A stretch of DNA of 18,193 nucleotides from AC-37 sp036382905 (GTDB taxonomy: Bacteria; Actinomycetota; Thermoleophilia; Solirubrobacterales; Thermoleophilaceae), in contig DASVPL010000093.1 of NCBI GenBank assembly GCA_036382905.1, forward strand, positions 1 to 18,193. The letters run 5' to 3'. A model generated the notes under the pieces. It ran no database searches. It was given only the letters and a program-made list of their open reading frames with translations, and was not told where the DNA came from. Each line of letters opens with the position of its first letter. Position 1 is the first letter of the stretch. Of this stretch, positions 1 to 6,637 are shown one piece after another. The translations under genes were made by a program, and so were the position numbers.

Positions 1-849
1 GACGAGTTCGGGGAGCGGCGGGTGCGTGACACGCCGATCTCCGAGAACACGATCGTCGGGATGGGGGTCGGAGCGGCGATGGCCGGGCTGCGACCGGTCG
101 TGGAGATCATGACCGTCAACTTCGCCCTCCTCGCGATGGACCAGATCGTGAACTGCGCGGCGTCGATCCGCTACATGTTCGGCGGCCAGGTGACGGTGCC
201 GATGGTGATCCGGATGCCGCAGGGGGCGGGGCACCAGCTCGGTCCGACCCACTCACACTCGTTCGAGGCCCTGTACCTGCACGTGCCGGGCCTGCTGGTG
301 GCCGTCCCGTCCACGCCCGAGGACGCGCGGGGGCTCCTGAAGGCCGCGATCCGCGACGACAACCCGGTGATCTTCATCGAGCACGAGACGCTCTACGGCA
401 AGAAGGGCGAGGTGCCCGACGAGGCCGAGCCCATGCGCTTCGGCGAGGCCGCCATCCGCCGCGAGGGCGAGGACGTGACGATCGTCGGGATCTCGCGCAT
501 GGCGCACACCGCGGCCGACGCGGCCGAGACGCTCGCGGAGGAGCACGAGATCGAGGCCGAGGTGATCGACCCGCGCACGCTGCGCCCGCTCGACCTCGAC
601 ACGATTCTCGAGTCCGTGCGCAAGACCAACCGCGCGGTGATCGTCGAGGAGGGCTGGCCGCACGGCGGCGTGGGCGCGAACCTCGCGGCGCTGATCCAGG
701 AGCAGGCGTTCGACCACCTCGACGCGCCGATCGAGCGCGTGACCGGCGCCGACGTGCCGATGCCGTACTCGAAGCCGCTCGAGCAGGCCGCGTTCCCGCA
801 CTCCGAGCACGTGGTGCAGGCGGCACTCGCGACGTTCAGGGACGTTTGA
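1..849 (+). CDS. pdhB: Pyruvate dehydrogenase E1 component, beta subunit (5' truncated by window edge)
   Basis: The frame is open from base 1 and reads DEFGERRVRDTPISENTIVG, so the gene starts upstream; the GTG at 22 lies inside the conserved region and is not the start. E1-beta pairs with E1-alpha as the thiamine-diphosphate decarboxylase of the pyruvate dehydrogenase complex. Visible family features are the N-terminal ISENTIVG/GVGAAMAG segment, the MDQIVNCAA helix, HSHSFEALYLHVPGL, STPEDARGLLKAAIRDDNPVIF and a C-terminal transketolase domain (VIDPRTLRPLD, IVEEGWPHGG). The MTVNF, DDNPV and LYGKKGEVP stretches look like the pyruvate type, unlike the branched-chain-like paralogue at 9271. By comparison with that paralogue about 45-50 residues are missing. 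Its 3' end overlaps the convergent propeller gene by 14 nt. An E1-alpha gene would be expected just upstream, outside the window. Confidence 0.93.
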   Translation, partial: DEFGERRVRDTPISENTIVGMGVGAAMAGLRPVVEIMTVNFALLAMDQIVNCAASIRYMFGGQVTVPMVIRMPQGAGHQLGPTHSHSFEALYLHVPGLLVAVPSTPEDARGLLKAAIRDDNPVIFIEHETLYGKKGEVPDEAEPMRFGEAAIRREGEDVTIVGISRMAHTAADAAETLAEEHEIEAEVIDPRTLRPLDLDTILESVRKTNRAVIVEEGWPHGGVGANLAALIQEQAFDHLDAPIERVTGADVPMPYSKPLEQAAFPHSEHVVQAALATFRDV

Positions 850-2293
850 CGGAGCCCGCTCGGGTCGTGGCGACCCGCCGTCCGCGCCCGTCCCGGCCGT
901 CGAACAGCGCCTGAAGGCGAAGCTGACGCGGGCGAGCGGCGAGCCGCCGCCGGTCTGCGGCTGAGGGCATCAGGGTGATGCGCCGTACGCGAGTGCTCGC
1001 GCGCAGGTCGAGGGAACGGACCGCGAGCGGCGCCGTGGCCCCCAGCGCCGCGTCCGCGTCCGCCCGCAGTCGTCCGCGACAGCCGCGACGGCACACCACC
1101 TTGACCACGACCGCCTCGCCGGATCCAAGTCCGATCCCCTGTATGCGGGGTGGTGTGCAGGGCGGTGGAGCCGGCTCGCCGCGCGGAGGGTCGACCGAGT
1201 CCACGTCGGGATCGACCAGCACGGAGACGAACCCGCAGCCGGATGCGGTCCATGTGGCGCGCCGTCCGTCGAAGTCGAACCCGGAAGCTCTGGCGGGAGC
1301 GCCGGCCACGTCATGCCCCTGGCCGTCGAGATCCAGCACGGCGAGCCCCGCGCCGCCGCCGGACTCGACCGCGCGCGTGGCGAGTATCCGGTCCCCGGCG
1401 ATCCGCGCGCTCAGGTAGCGCTCCCCTGGGGGCGGCTCGATCGCGTGTGCTCGCGGCTCCGCCGGACTGAACCAGACGAGCCGTCCCTGGGAGTCGACGT
1501 CGACGAGCTTGCCGTCGGCCTGCAGCTCCGGAGACGAGTAGCCGGAGCGGCGGTAGACCTCGCGCCGCGCGCGCCAGTCTTACACGACGGTGTGCGAGCC
1601 CAGGTTGGAGAAGCCCACGTACGCGACGTGGTCGCCGGCGATGCGGATGTGGTCGCCGGCGTCGCCGCCGACCTCGATACGGACCGGCGCATCCGCCGAG
1701 GCGAGGTCGTCCACGACGATCGTGCGGTGGGGGTAGTTGCCCTCCACGTAGGCGAGCACGTCGCCGTCGAGGTCCGCCGCGTACGAGAAGTTGCTGCAGA
1801 ACTGGGGACACCGGCACTCGCTGGGCCCGTCGCCACAGCCGGTGACGATCGAGGCGCCGCCGGCGCCGGTCGCGTACAGGCGGCTGCGAATGGACCGGTA
1901 CGACATCCCGTGCGCGTCCAGCACGTCGAAGGCGGTGTCCGTCCACGCGACCCGGCTCGCCGATCCGCCCGCGGGCCGGACCGTGTGGATCACCCGGCTT
2001 CCGATGGTCGGTCGCTCGCTCGTCGCCAGCCGCGTGACCGGCTGGCCGGGCGCCGCACGCTCCACGACCCAGCCGCCCTGCGGACGGCTGCGCGCCCAGG
2101 CGGCCGACCCACCCGCGAGCACCGGTCCGCTCCAGCTGTAGAACGAATTGGACTCCGACGCGTACGGCTCCGCGTAGGACGGGACGAAGGTCGACACGTC
2201 ACGCGGCGCGGCGCCGGCCGGGGACGGAGGGGCCGCGAATGCCGCCAGCACGGTGGCGATCGCTGCGGCTGCGGCGGGCCAGCTACGGGCCAT
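836..2293 (-). pseudogene. Secreted beta-propeller-like protein gene interrupted by an in-frame TAA
   Basis: Two open segments lie in one frame. An ATG at 2291-2293 opens 237 codons to a TAA at 1580-1582, and the frame then stays open for 247 more codons to a TGA at 836-838. I translated the junction by hand: HTVV, stop, DWRARREVYRR, and on without another stop through GRLVWFSPAEPRAHAIEPP to a basic C-terminus. The product has a signal peptide (MARSWPAAAAAIATVLAAF, cleavage near AGAAP) and then repeated beta-strand units (VLAYVEGNYPHRTIVVDDL, HVAYVGFSNLGSHTVV) like a TolB/WD-type propeller. A last domain begins KVVCRRGCRGRLR. VVYDW would be a natural strand, so TAC to TAA is the likely change. 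Alternatives are a sequencing error or a genuine 237-aa short protein. No specific function is recognised. It lies convergent to pdhB and divergent from the E2 gene. Confidence 0.75.
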
Positions 2294-2337
2294 GCTTCAG
2301 CTAACCCGCGCCAAACGCAAGCGATGCGCCCGCGGGT

Positions 2338-2352
2338 GGTGACAGAATCACC
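2338..2352 (+). promoter_or_regulatory. Candidate promoter/operator just before the plastid-type E2 start
   Basis: The 62-nt gap between the divergent propeller gene and E2 contains a GGTGA-N5-TCACC inverted repeat. Its centre overlaps CAGAAT (2343-2348), a passable -10 box seven bases before the GTG start. That spacing would give a leaderless mRNA, and no clear Shine-Dalgarno sequence precedes this GTG. No convincing -35 is seen, so the call is weak. Confidence 0.3.
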
Positions 2353-2355
2353 GAC

Positions 2356-3699
2356 GTGGCCACCGACGTCACCATGCCGCGGCTGTCCGACTCGATGGAG
2401 GAGGGCACGATCCTCAAGTGGCTCGTCGAGCAGGGCGGCGAGGTGAAGAAGGGCGAGCCGCTCGTCGAGATCGAGACCGACAAGGCGAACATGACCTACG
2501 ACGCCGATACGAGCGGCGTGCTGATCGAGGTGGTCGCAGGCGAGGGCGACACGCTGCCGATCGGCGAGGTGATCGCGCGGATCGGCGAGGCGGGCGAGAA
2601 GCCGGCGGAGGACTCCGGGGATTCGGGTGCGGACGACCAGGAGGAGCCGGAGGAGGCCGAGGAGCCGGAGGAGGCCGAGGAGCCGAAGGAGAAGCCGAAG
2701 CGCGAGCCGCAGCCACAGGCGTCGGGCGCGAGCAACCCGGTCGGCGGTCCGGGCGGTGGAGGAGGCGGCAACGGGGGGTCCGCCGACGGCGAGCGCGTGA
2801 AGGCCTCGCCCGTGGCGCGCCGGGTGGCGAAGGATCTCGGTATCGAGCTCGCGCAGCTCGAGGGCACGGGACCCGGTGGGCGGATCGTGAAGGCGGACGT
2901 CGAGGCCGCCGCGCAGGGGAATGGAAAGCCGCAGGACGAGGCTCCGCCGGCGGAAGCCGAGAAGGAGGAGGCCCCCGCCGAGGCTCCGGCCCCCAAGGCC
3001 GACGCCGGCGCCAAGGGTGAGGTCGAGACGCAGGAGCTGTCGCGGCTCCAGAAGACCGTCTCGCGGCGGATGGCCGAGTCGAAGGCCACGGCGCCCGACT
3101 ACACGCTGCACATGCAGATCGACATGACGCTGTGCGTCGAGCTGCGCAAGCGCCTCAAGGAAGTCGAGGACCCGGCGCCGTCGTTCAACGACATGATCGT
3201 CAAGGCGTGCGCGAACGCCCTGCGCGAGCACCCGCGCGTGAACGGCGCATACCGCGACGGACGCTTCGAGCTGTACGGGAACGTCAACGTCGGCGTGGCG
3301 GTGGCCGCGAGCGACGCGCTGGTGGTGCCGACCATCTTCGAGGCCGACAAGAAGTCGCTCGGCGAGATCGCGCGTCAGGCGCGGGCGCTGATTGAGAAGG
3401 TGCGTGACGGAAAGATCACGCCCCCGGAGGTCTCCGGCGGCACCTTCACGGTGTCGAACCTAGGCATGTACGGCGTCGACGAGTTCTCGGCCGTGATCAA
3501 CCCGCCGCAGGCCGCGATCCTCACCGTCGGCTCGCTCAAGAAGCGGCCGGTCGTGGACGGCGACGGCCGCGTGGTCGCGCGCGACACGCTCACCCTCAGC
3601 ATGGTGAGCGACCACCGGATCCTCTACGGGGCCGACGCCGCGCAGTTCCTCGCCCGCGTCCGCGAGCTGCTCGAGCAGCCGCTCGCGCTCGCGCTCTAG
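2356..3699 (+). CDS. pdhC: Dihydrolipoamide acetyltransferase (E2), cyanobacterial/plastid-like type
   Basis: E2 moves the acyl group from E1 to CoA through a swinging lipoyl arm and forms the core of the complex. The 447-aa product has an N-terminal lipoyl domain (residues 1-78; lipoyl lysine K43 in ETDKANM), an acidic then Gly-rich linker with 18-bp tandem repeats, a peripheral-subunit-binding domain (about 149-186, SPVARRVAKDLG...GTGPGGRIVKADV), a second Ala/Pro/Glu linker, and a catalytic domain from about 226 to the end. The usual HRxxDG catalytic motif reads HRILYG here (H420, Y424 in place of Asp), which I recall from cyanobacterial and plastid E2 proteins. GTG at 2356 is chosen because it begins directly at the lipoyl fold; the next ATG (2374) would cut the first strand. 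With the E1-beta at 1-849 it probably forms the pyruvate complex. The stop TAG shares its G with the next gene's GTG. Confidence 0.92.
   Translation: MATDVTMPRLSDSMEEGTILKWLVEQGGEVKKGEPLVEIETDKANMTYDADTSGVLIEVVAGEGDTLPIGEVIARIGEAGEKPAEDSGDSGADDQEEPEEAEEPEEAEEPKEKPKREPQPQASGASNPVGGPGGGGGGNGGSADGERVKASPVARRVAKDLGIELAQLEGTGPGGRIVKADVEAAAQGNGKPQDEAPPAEAEKEEAPAEAPAPKADAGAKGEVETQELSRLQKTVSRRMAESKATAPDYTLHMQIDMTLCVELRKRLKEVEDPAPSFNDMIVKACANALREHPRVNGAYRDGRFELYGNVNVGVAVAASDALVVPTIFEADKKSLGEIARQARALIEKVRDGKITPPEVSGGTFTVSNLGMYGVDEFSAVINPPQAAILTVGSLKKRPVVDGDGRVVARDTLTLSMVSDHRILYGADAAQFLARVRELLEQPLALAL
2641..2685 (+). repeat. 18-bp tandem repeat in the E2 acidic linker
   Basis: Two full copies (2641-2658, 2659-2676) and a half copy (2677-2685) of an 18-bp unit encode EEPEEA, EEPEEA, EEP at residues 96-110. 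This is a flexible, acidic linker between the lipoyl and subunit-binding domains. Such repeats vary in number between strains. Confidence 0.75.
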
Positions 3700-4073
3700 T
3701 GCTGCGCGCGCTCGTCCTCGTCCTCAGCGCCGCCGCCCTGCTGGCCGGCTGCGACGACGAGGGAGACGGGGTCGTCTTCAAGGATCCGAAGGGCGAGATC
3801 GCCGTGGAGGAGGGCATGGAGTTCACCCTCGAGCTCCGGGTCAACGCGAGCGTGGGCTACGACTGGGTCCCGGTCGCGCCCGGCCGGAGCGGGCCGGTGA
3901 GGCTGAAGGCGACGAGCGTCGACTACCCGAACGAGGAGAGCATCGGCGACTCGGGCTTCAAGCGCTTCACCTACGAGGCGACCCGCACGGGTCAGGGGAC
4001 GATCGAGTTGCGCAGGCTGTTCCGCGGGGACCCGCAGGAGCGCCGGCTGCTGATCGTGCGCGTGCGGGGCTAG
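3699..4073 (+). CDS. Chagasin-like (I42 inhibitor family) lipoprotein
   Basis: A 124-aa exported lipoprotein. The signal peptide MLRALVLVLSAAALLAGC ends in a lipobox (LLAGC), so the mature protein begins at Cys18 and should be anchored on the outer face of the membrane. The mature part is one small beta domain: FTLELRVNASVGYDWVPV resembles the NPTTGYxW loop of chagasin-type cysteine-protease inhibitors, and GDSGFKRFTYEATRTGQGTIELRRLFRG resembles the later G-F-F...G...L.. strand region. The inhibitor loops are only partly conserved (NASVGY for NPTTGY), so inhibition is an inference. The GTG start at 3699 shares one base with the E2 stop, implying translational coupling to a gene of unrelated function. 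The stop overlaps the convergent enolase-like gene's stop within CTAG. Confidence 0.72.
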   Translation: MLRALVLVLSAAALLAGCDDEGDGVVFKDPKGEIAVEEGMEFTLELRVNASVGYDWVPVAPGRSGPVRLKATSVDYPNEESIGDSGFKRFTYEATRTGQGTIELRRLFRGDPQERRLLIVRVRG

Positions 4074-4077
4074 CCCC
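4066..4077. other. 12-bp palindrome carrying the stop codons of both convergent genes
   Basis: GGGGCTAGCCCC is a perfect palindrome. Its central CTAG gives TAG on the plus strand (4071-4073, lipoprotein) and TAG on the minus strand (4072-4070, enolase-like gene). There is no loop and no U-tract, so it is not a standard intrinsic terminator. Confidence 0.8.
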
Positions 4078-5122
4078 AGCGGAAGCCGGCCGGCGCGATC
4101 TGCGGCTCGAGCGGGCTGACCGGCAGGCCCGGCTCCGGGTCGGGCAGGTTGAAGCCCGAGGGTGCAACGTCGTTCGGCGTGTCGGGGTGGAAGAGCGAGG
4201 CCAGATACTGGATGTGGCCGCGCCCCGCGCCGAGCTCGAACTGCCCGCCGCCGTAGGCGCCGATGCCGTGCTCGGCGCAGTAGTCGTAGGTCGCGCAGAC
4301 ATCCGCGACCCCGCCGACGCGCGAGGGCTTGATGTTCACCATCCGCGGGGCGAACGGCAGCGACTCGATGTCGGCGATCGAGTGGATCGGCGCGTCCCAG
4401 GTGATGCGGTCGCGGTAGGGCTCGAGCACCGGATCGGTCTCGTCGGTGAGCGCGGGATCCTCGATCCATGCGTCCGGGAACGCCTCGGCGACCCGTCGGT
4501 ACAGGTCGGGGTCGGCCGCCTGGTCGACGGGAGTGCCGACGTAGTAGCCCTTGAAGTCGACCGAGTCGACAGCGCCGGTGGCAACCAGCTCCTGGATCAG
4601 CTCCTCGCTCCAGTCGCTGGTCGGGTCGAGCTTGAAGCGGAGCGTCGGGTAGCTCGCGAGGCGGCTGGTGATCGGCTCGAGCGTGGGCGGATCGCCGAGC
4701 CGCAGCGAGACGACGAACGTGACCGGACGCGGCTCGAGCCCGAGCCGCGCGGCCAGCGACTCGCCGGCCTGGCGCAGCGCCAGGTCGAGCGCCGCCGACT
4801 CGAAGGCCCAGCGGCGGTAGAGCCGCGAGACGTCGCGGACGGGCGGCGAGTCCTCGAACAGGTCGAGCGAGCCGGTCAGCTCGCAAAGCTCGCCGAACGT
4901 CCGCGGCCCCGTCAGGTCGTGGACGGGCCCGGTGGCCTGGAACGCGATGTGGTCGAGCGCGTCGTACACGACGTCCTCGCCAACGCCCTCCTCGCCGCCG
5001 CCACTCATCCGGACCAGCGTGCTGAGCCGGGTGAAGGAGCTCGACACGTCGGCCTCGAGTCCCTCTAGGGCGTAGCCGTCGATCTGAATCGGGAGGTCCG
5101 CGAGGCGGTCGAAGGTGGGCAT
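4070..5122 (-). CDS. Enolase-superfamily enzyme (mandelate racemase / MenC-like)
   Basis: A 350-aa product with the enolase-superfamily layout: an N-terminal capping domain (about 1-105, starting MPTFDRLADLPIQIDGYAL) and a barrel domain. Candidate catalytic and metal residues appear in the expected order: K164 (RFKLDP) on the second strand, D189 in SVDFKG, E221 in WIEDP, D243 in ITWDAP and K265 in NIKPSRVGG. These would bind Mg2+ and abstract a proton alpha to a carboxylate. Substrate cannot be read from sequence; o-succinylbenzoate synthase, dipeptide epimerase or a sugar-acid dehydratase are all possible, and the capping domain looks divergent. ATG at 5122 is chosen because the open frame upstream is Arg/Cys-rich antisense of the next gene. 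It lies 11 nt after the membrane-protein gene, so it is probably the last gene of the SatD-like operon. Confidence 0.75.
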   Translation of the reverse strand: MPTFDRLADLPIQIDGYALEGLEADVSSSFTRLSTLVRMSGGGEEGVGEDVVYDALDHIAFQATGPVHDLTGPRTFGELCELTGSLDLFEDSPPVRDVSRLYRRWAFESAALDLALRQAGESLAARLGLEPRPVTFVVSLRLGDPPTLEPITSRLASYPTLRFKLDPTSDWSEELIQELVATGAVDSVDFKGYYVGTPVDQAADPDLYRRVAEAFPDAWIEDPALTDETDPVLEPYRDRITWDAPIHSIADIESLPFAPRMVNIKPSRVGGVADVCATYDYCAEHGIGAYGGGQFELGAGRGHIQYLASLFHPDTPNDVAPSGFNLPDPEPGLPVSPLEPQIAPAGFRWG

Positions 5123-5133
5123 GAACGCGGAGA

Positions 5134-5838
5134 TTATGCGAGTACAGGCATGAGGCCGAGGATCGCACGCACGGCGACCCCGAGCCCGACGGCAACAACC
5201 ACGCTCGCAAGCGTGCCGATCAGGAAGTACTCGGCGAACTTCTCCTCCGTGAACGACGGGAAGCGCGCGATCGACTTGACCGCGACCACTACGGCCACGG
5301 CACCGGGCGCGCCGGCGACCACGAACCCGTAGATCAGCGTCCGCTCGAGCCAGCCGATGTAGAGGCCCGCGCGAGTGGGGGTCACGACACCCGCGTCGGC
5401 CGCGGTCTCGTGCACCAGCGCGGCGAACGGCGTGAGCAGCCATGCGATCGCCGCGCCGCCGACGAACACCGTGAGCAGGGCGCCCGCCGCCACGATCGCG
5501 ACCTGGTCATCGAGGAGCGCGTCCTCGATGCTCTCCGCGGCCGCTGACCCGTCGAGCAGCAGCGCCGACGCCCCAGCCAGGACCACCGTGCACAGGACGG
5601 CGCGAGCGAACGACTCGCGCACCTCGCCGTCAATCGACCGCGCGAGCTGCGCCGCCACGACCGCCAGTGCCACGAGCGCCCAACCGCGCCAGTCGTCGAG
5701 CGTTGGCGCCGCAGCCCACATGGCAAGCGGCACAGCGGCGAGCGCGCGACCCGCGCGACCAAGCCGCGGGACCATGGCCGGCACGACGCCGGCGGCCGGC
5801 AGCGCGATCACCACACGCGTCAGCTCAGTGGTGTCCAT
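5134..5838 (-). CDS. Polytopic membrane protein, resembling the C-terminal half of DUF3307 proteins
   Basis: A 234-aa hydrophobic protein with about six predicted membrane segments (roughly 8-24, 32-44, 50-66, 78-95, 112-136, 160-190, and a last one at 206-228). The C-terminal part, GLYIGWLERTLIY (158-170), AVKSIARFP (186-194) and EYFLIGTLAS (203-212), matches my memory of the conserved end of DUF3307 proteins, which often sit beside SatD-family genes. The N-terminal half is not clearly that family. It starts inside the SatD-like gene (19-nt overlap) and ends 11 nt before the enolase-like gene, so the three are probably cotranscribed and this one translationally coupled. ATG at 5838 is used; a GTG a few codons inside is an alternative. 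Function unknown; a partner or sensor for the SatD-like regulator is a guess from position. Confidence 0.75.
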   Translation of the reverse strand: MDTTELTRVVIALPAAGVVPAMVPRLGRAGRALAAVPLAMWAAAPTLDDWRGWALVALAVVAAQLARSIDGEVRESFARAVLCTVVLAGASALLLDGSAAAESIEDALLDDQVAIVAAGALLTVFVGGAAIAWLLTPFAALVHETAADAGVVTPTRAGLYIGWLERTLIYGFVVAGAPGAVAVVVAVKSIARFPSFTEEKFAEYFLIGTLASVVVAVGLGVAVRAILGLMPVLA

Positions 5839-6419
5839 GATCCTTGCAGTAGCGCGATCGCCAATCCTCGCCCCCGTTGCTCCTCCGCGAAGCCGGCGGC
5901 CCTGAGCTGCTTGCTGACGGCCTGCTTCGAGATTCCGAGCTCGCGCGCAATGTCGATGGCACGCATCCCCTCGCCGGTGGCCATGTCGACGAGCTCCCAT
6001 GCCCGCGACGTTCTCGAAGCCCTCAGAAAGACCAGCAGCGCCAGGCTGTCCTCGAGCGCGGTCGCGAGCGCCTCGGGCTCCCCCTGGACCGAACAGCCCC
6101 ACGCGTTCTTCTTTGCCTGCTCGACGGCCGCCCGCGCGCTCACGAAGGCCGGGCCGCGCGAGTCGCGCGCTGTCTCGCCGATGTCGTCGATCGCCCCAAT
6201 TCCCACGCCCGCCCACCACTGCTCCGAACGTGTGGCGCGGAGCACCAGGTCCACGAGGTCGGCGGGATCGCTCACGAGCGCCTGCATCTCGTCACCGGCC
6301 GTGCGGACGAAAGGAAGGCGCAGGCCGGAGGAGAACTGATCGTTGAGCGAGTTCGCCTCGGCCCGCACCAGGTCGGGTGTCGCGCGGCTGGCACGCTGGT
6401 CCAGGGTCAGCACGAACAT
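5820..6419 (-). CDS. SatD-family protein with C-terminal helix-turn-helix
   Basis: A 199-aa protein. Residues 1-105 match what I know of SatD-family domains: FVLTLDQRASRATPDLV at the start, LPFVRTAGDEMQALV with G42-D43-E44, VGIGAIDDIGETARDSRGPAFVSARAAVEQAKK. The order of these elements recalls the palm domain of nucleotide cyclases and GGDEF proteins, but the catalytic set looks incomplete. A classical HTH lies at about 150-176 (MRAIDIARELGISKQAVSKQLRAAGF). It is thus probably a DNA-binding regulator with a ligand- or nucleotide-sensing front domain. Its promoter sits inside the inverted-repeat array just upstream, which suggests autoregulation. It is first in a minus-strand operon with a membrane protein and an enolase-like enzyme. 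Start: the ATG falls about two bases after the predicted transcription start, so the mRNA may be almost leaderless. Confidence 0.8.
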   Translation of the reverse strand: MFVLTLDQRASRATPDLVRAEANSLNDQFSSGLRLPFVRTAGDEMQALVSDPADLVDLVLRATRSEQWWAGVGIGAIDDIGETARDSRGPAFVSARAAVEQAKKNAWGCSVQGEPEALATALEDSLALLVFLRASRTSRAWELVDMATGEGMRAIDIARELGISKQAVSKQLRAAGFAEEQRGRGLAIALLQGSWTPLS

Positions 6420-6428
6420 CGTGCGTCA

Positions 6429-6457
6429 ACCTTATGCGGTTGACTACCGATAGTCAA
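6429..6457 (-). promoter_or_regulatory. Sigma-70-type promoter of the SatD-like operon
   Basis: On the minus strand TTGACT (6457-6452) is followed by a 17-bp spacer and TAAGGT (6434-6429). The start site would be near 6422, only two or three bases before the ATG at 6419. The -35 lies in one operator half-site and the -10 overlaps another, so a bound repressor would block polymerase directly. Confidence 0.65.
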
Positions 6458-6556
6458 CCGTTCACGGTTGACTTCAGGGCTTCGCTGTCAACCGGGACCG
6501 ACCGGCGCACCGCCGGTGAAGTCAACCCAACTAGGTTGTCTGTCATCCCCTGGCGG

Positions 6557-6584
6557 TTGACTTCAAGAAGTCAACCGATATGGG
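6557..6584 (+). promoter_or_regulatory. Possible divergent promoter for the polyphosphate kinase gene
   Basis: TTGACT (6557-6562), a 16-bp spacer and TATGGG (6579-6584) mirror the minus-strand promoter relative to the operator half-sites. The -10 is weaker. Transcription from about 6591 would give a 47-nt leader containing the GAGAGG ribosome-binding site at 6623-6628, 9 nt before the GTG. Confidence 0.4.
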
Positions 6585-6637
6585 TTGACCAGTCGTGCGC
6601 GTGGCCCAAGACGCTCGAGAGTGAGAGGATTCGGCCC

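Larger units (their letters stand above)
6425..6589. promoter_or_regulatory. Multi-copy operator array, GTCAACC-N6-GGTTGAC
   Basis: Five 20-bp inverted repeats with 7-6-7 layout lie here: 6425-6444, 6453-6472 and 6570-6589 are perfect in both half-sites; 6521-6540 (right half GGTTGTC) and 6542-6561 (left half GTCATCC) have one mismatch each. A sixth left half-site stands alone at 6487-6493. Starts are spaced 28, 34, 34, 21 and 28 bp. Adjacent sites also form larger dyads, CGGTTGACTW-N4-WAGTCAACCG at 6437-6460 and 6554-6577, whose TTGACT cores are good -35 boxes on both strands. The region separates divergent genes (SatD-like, PPK2). The natural candidate binder is the SatD-like HTH protein as a dimer; this is an inference. 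Confidence 0.85.

Noticed and set aside
850..2293. Plus-strand open frames (for example 1313-2446)
   Set aside because: They lie opposite the broken propeller gene, lack motifs and ribosome-binding sites, and are Arg-rich.
1990..3231. 413-codon minus-strand open frame over the first E2
   Set aside because: Antisense shadow of E2, rich in Leu/Arg, with no recognisable domain and no start signal.
4066..4077. Bidirectional terminator at the GGGGCTAGCCCC palindrome
   Set aside because: There is no loop and no run of T on either side, so a stable terminator hairpin is not supported.
5123..5443. N-terminal extension of the enolase-like frame (107 codons)
   Set aside because: This segment is antisense-like, Arg/Cys-rich and overlaps the membrane-protein gene in another frame; the conserved-looking protein begins at 5122.
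6425..6589. Iterons of a replication origin
   Set aside because: The repeats are inverted and overlap promoter boxes of two divergent genes, and no initiator gene or DnaA-box cluster is near; an operator array fits better.
6377..6637. Upstream extension of the polyphosphate kinase frame
   Set aside because: It would run through the SatD-like gene's 5' end and the whole operator array and adds sequence not seen in the family; GTG at 6638 has a ribosome-binding site.
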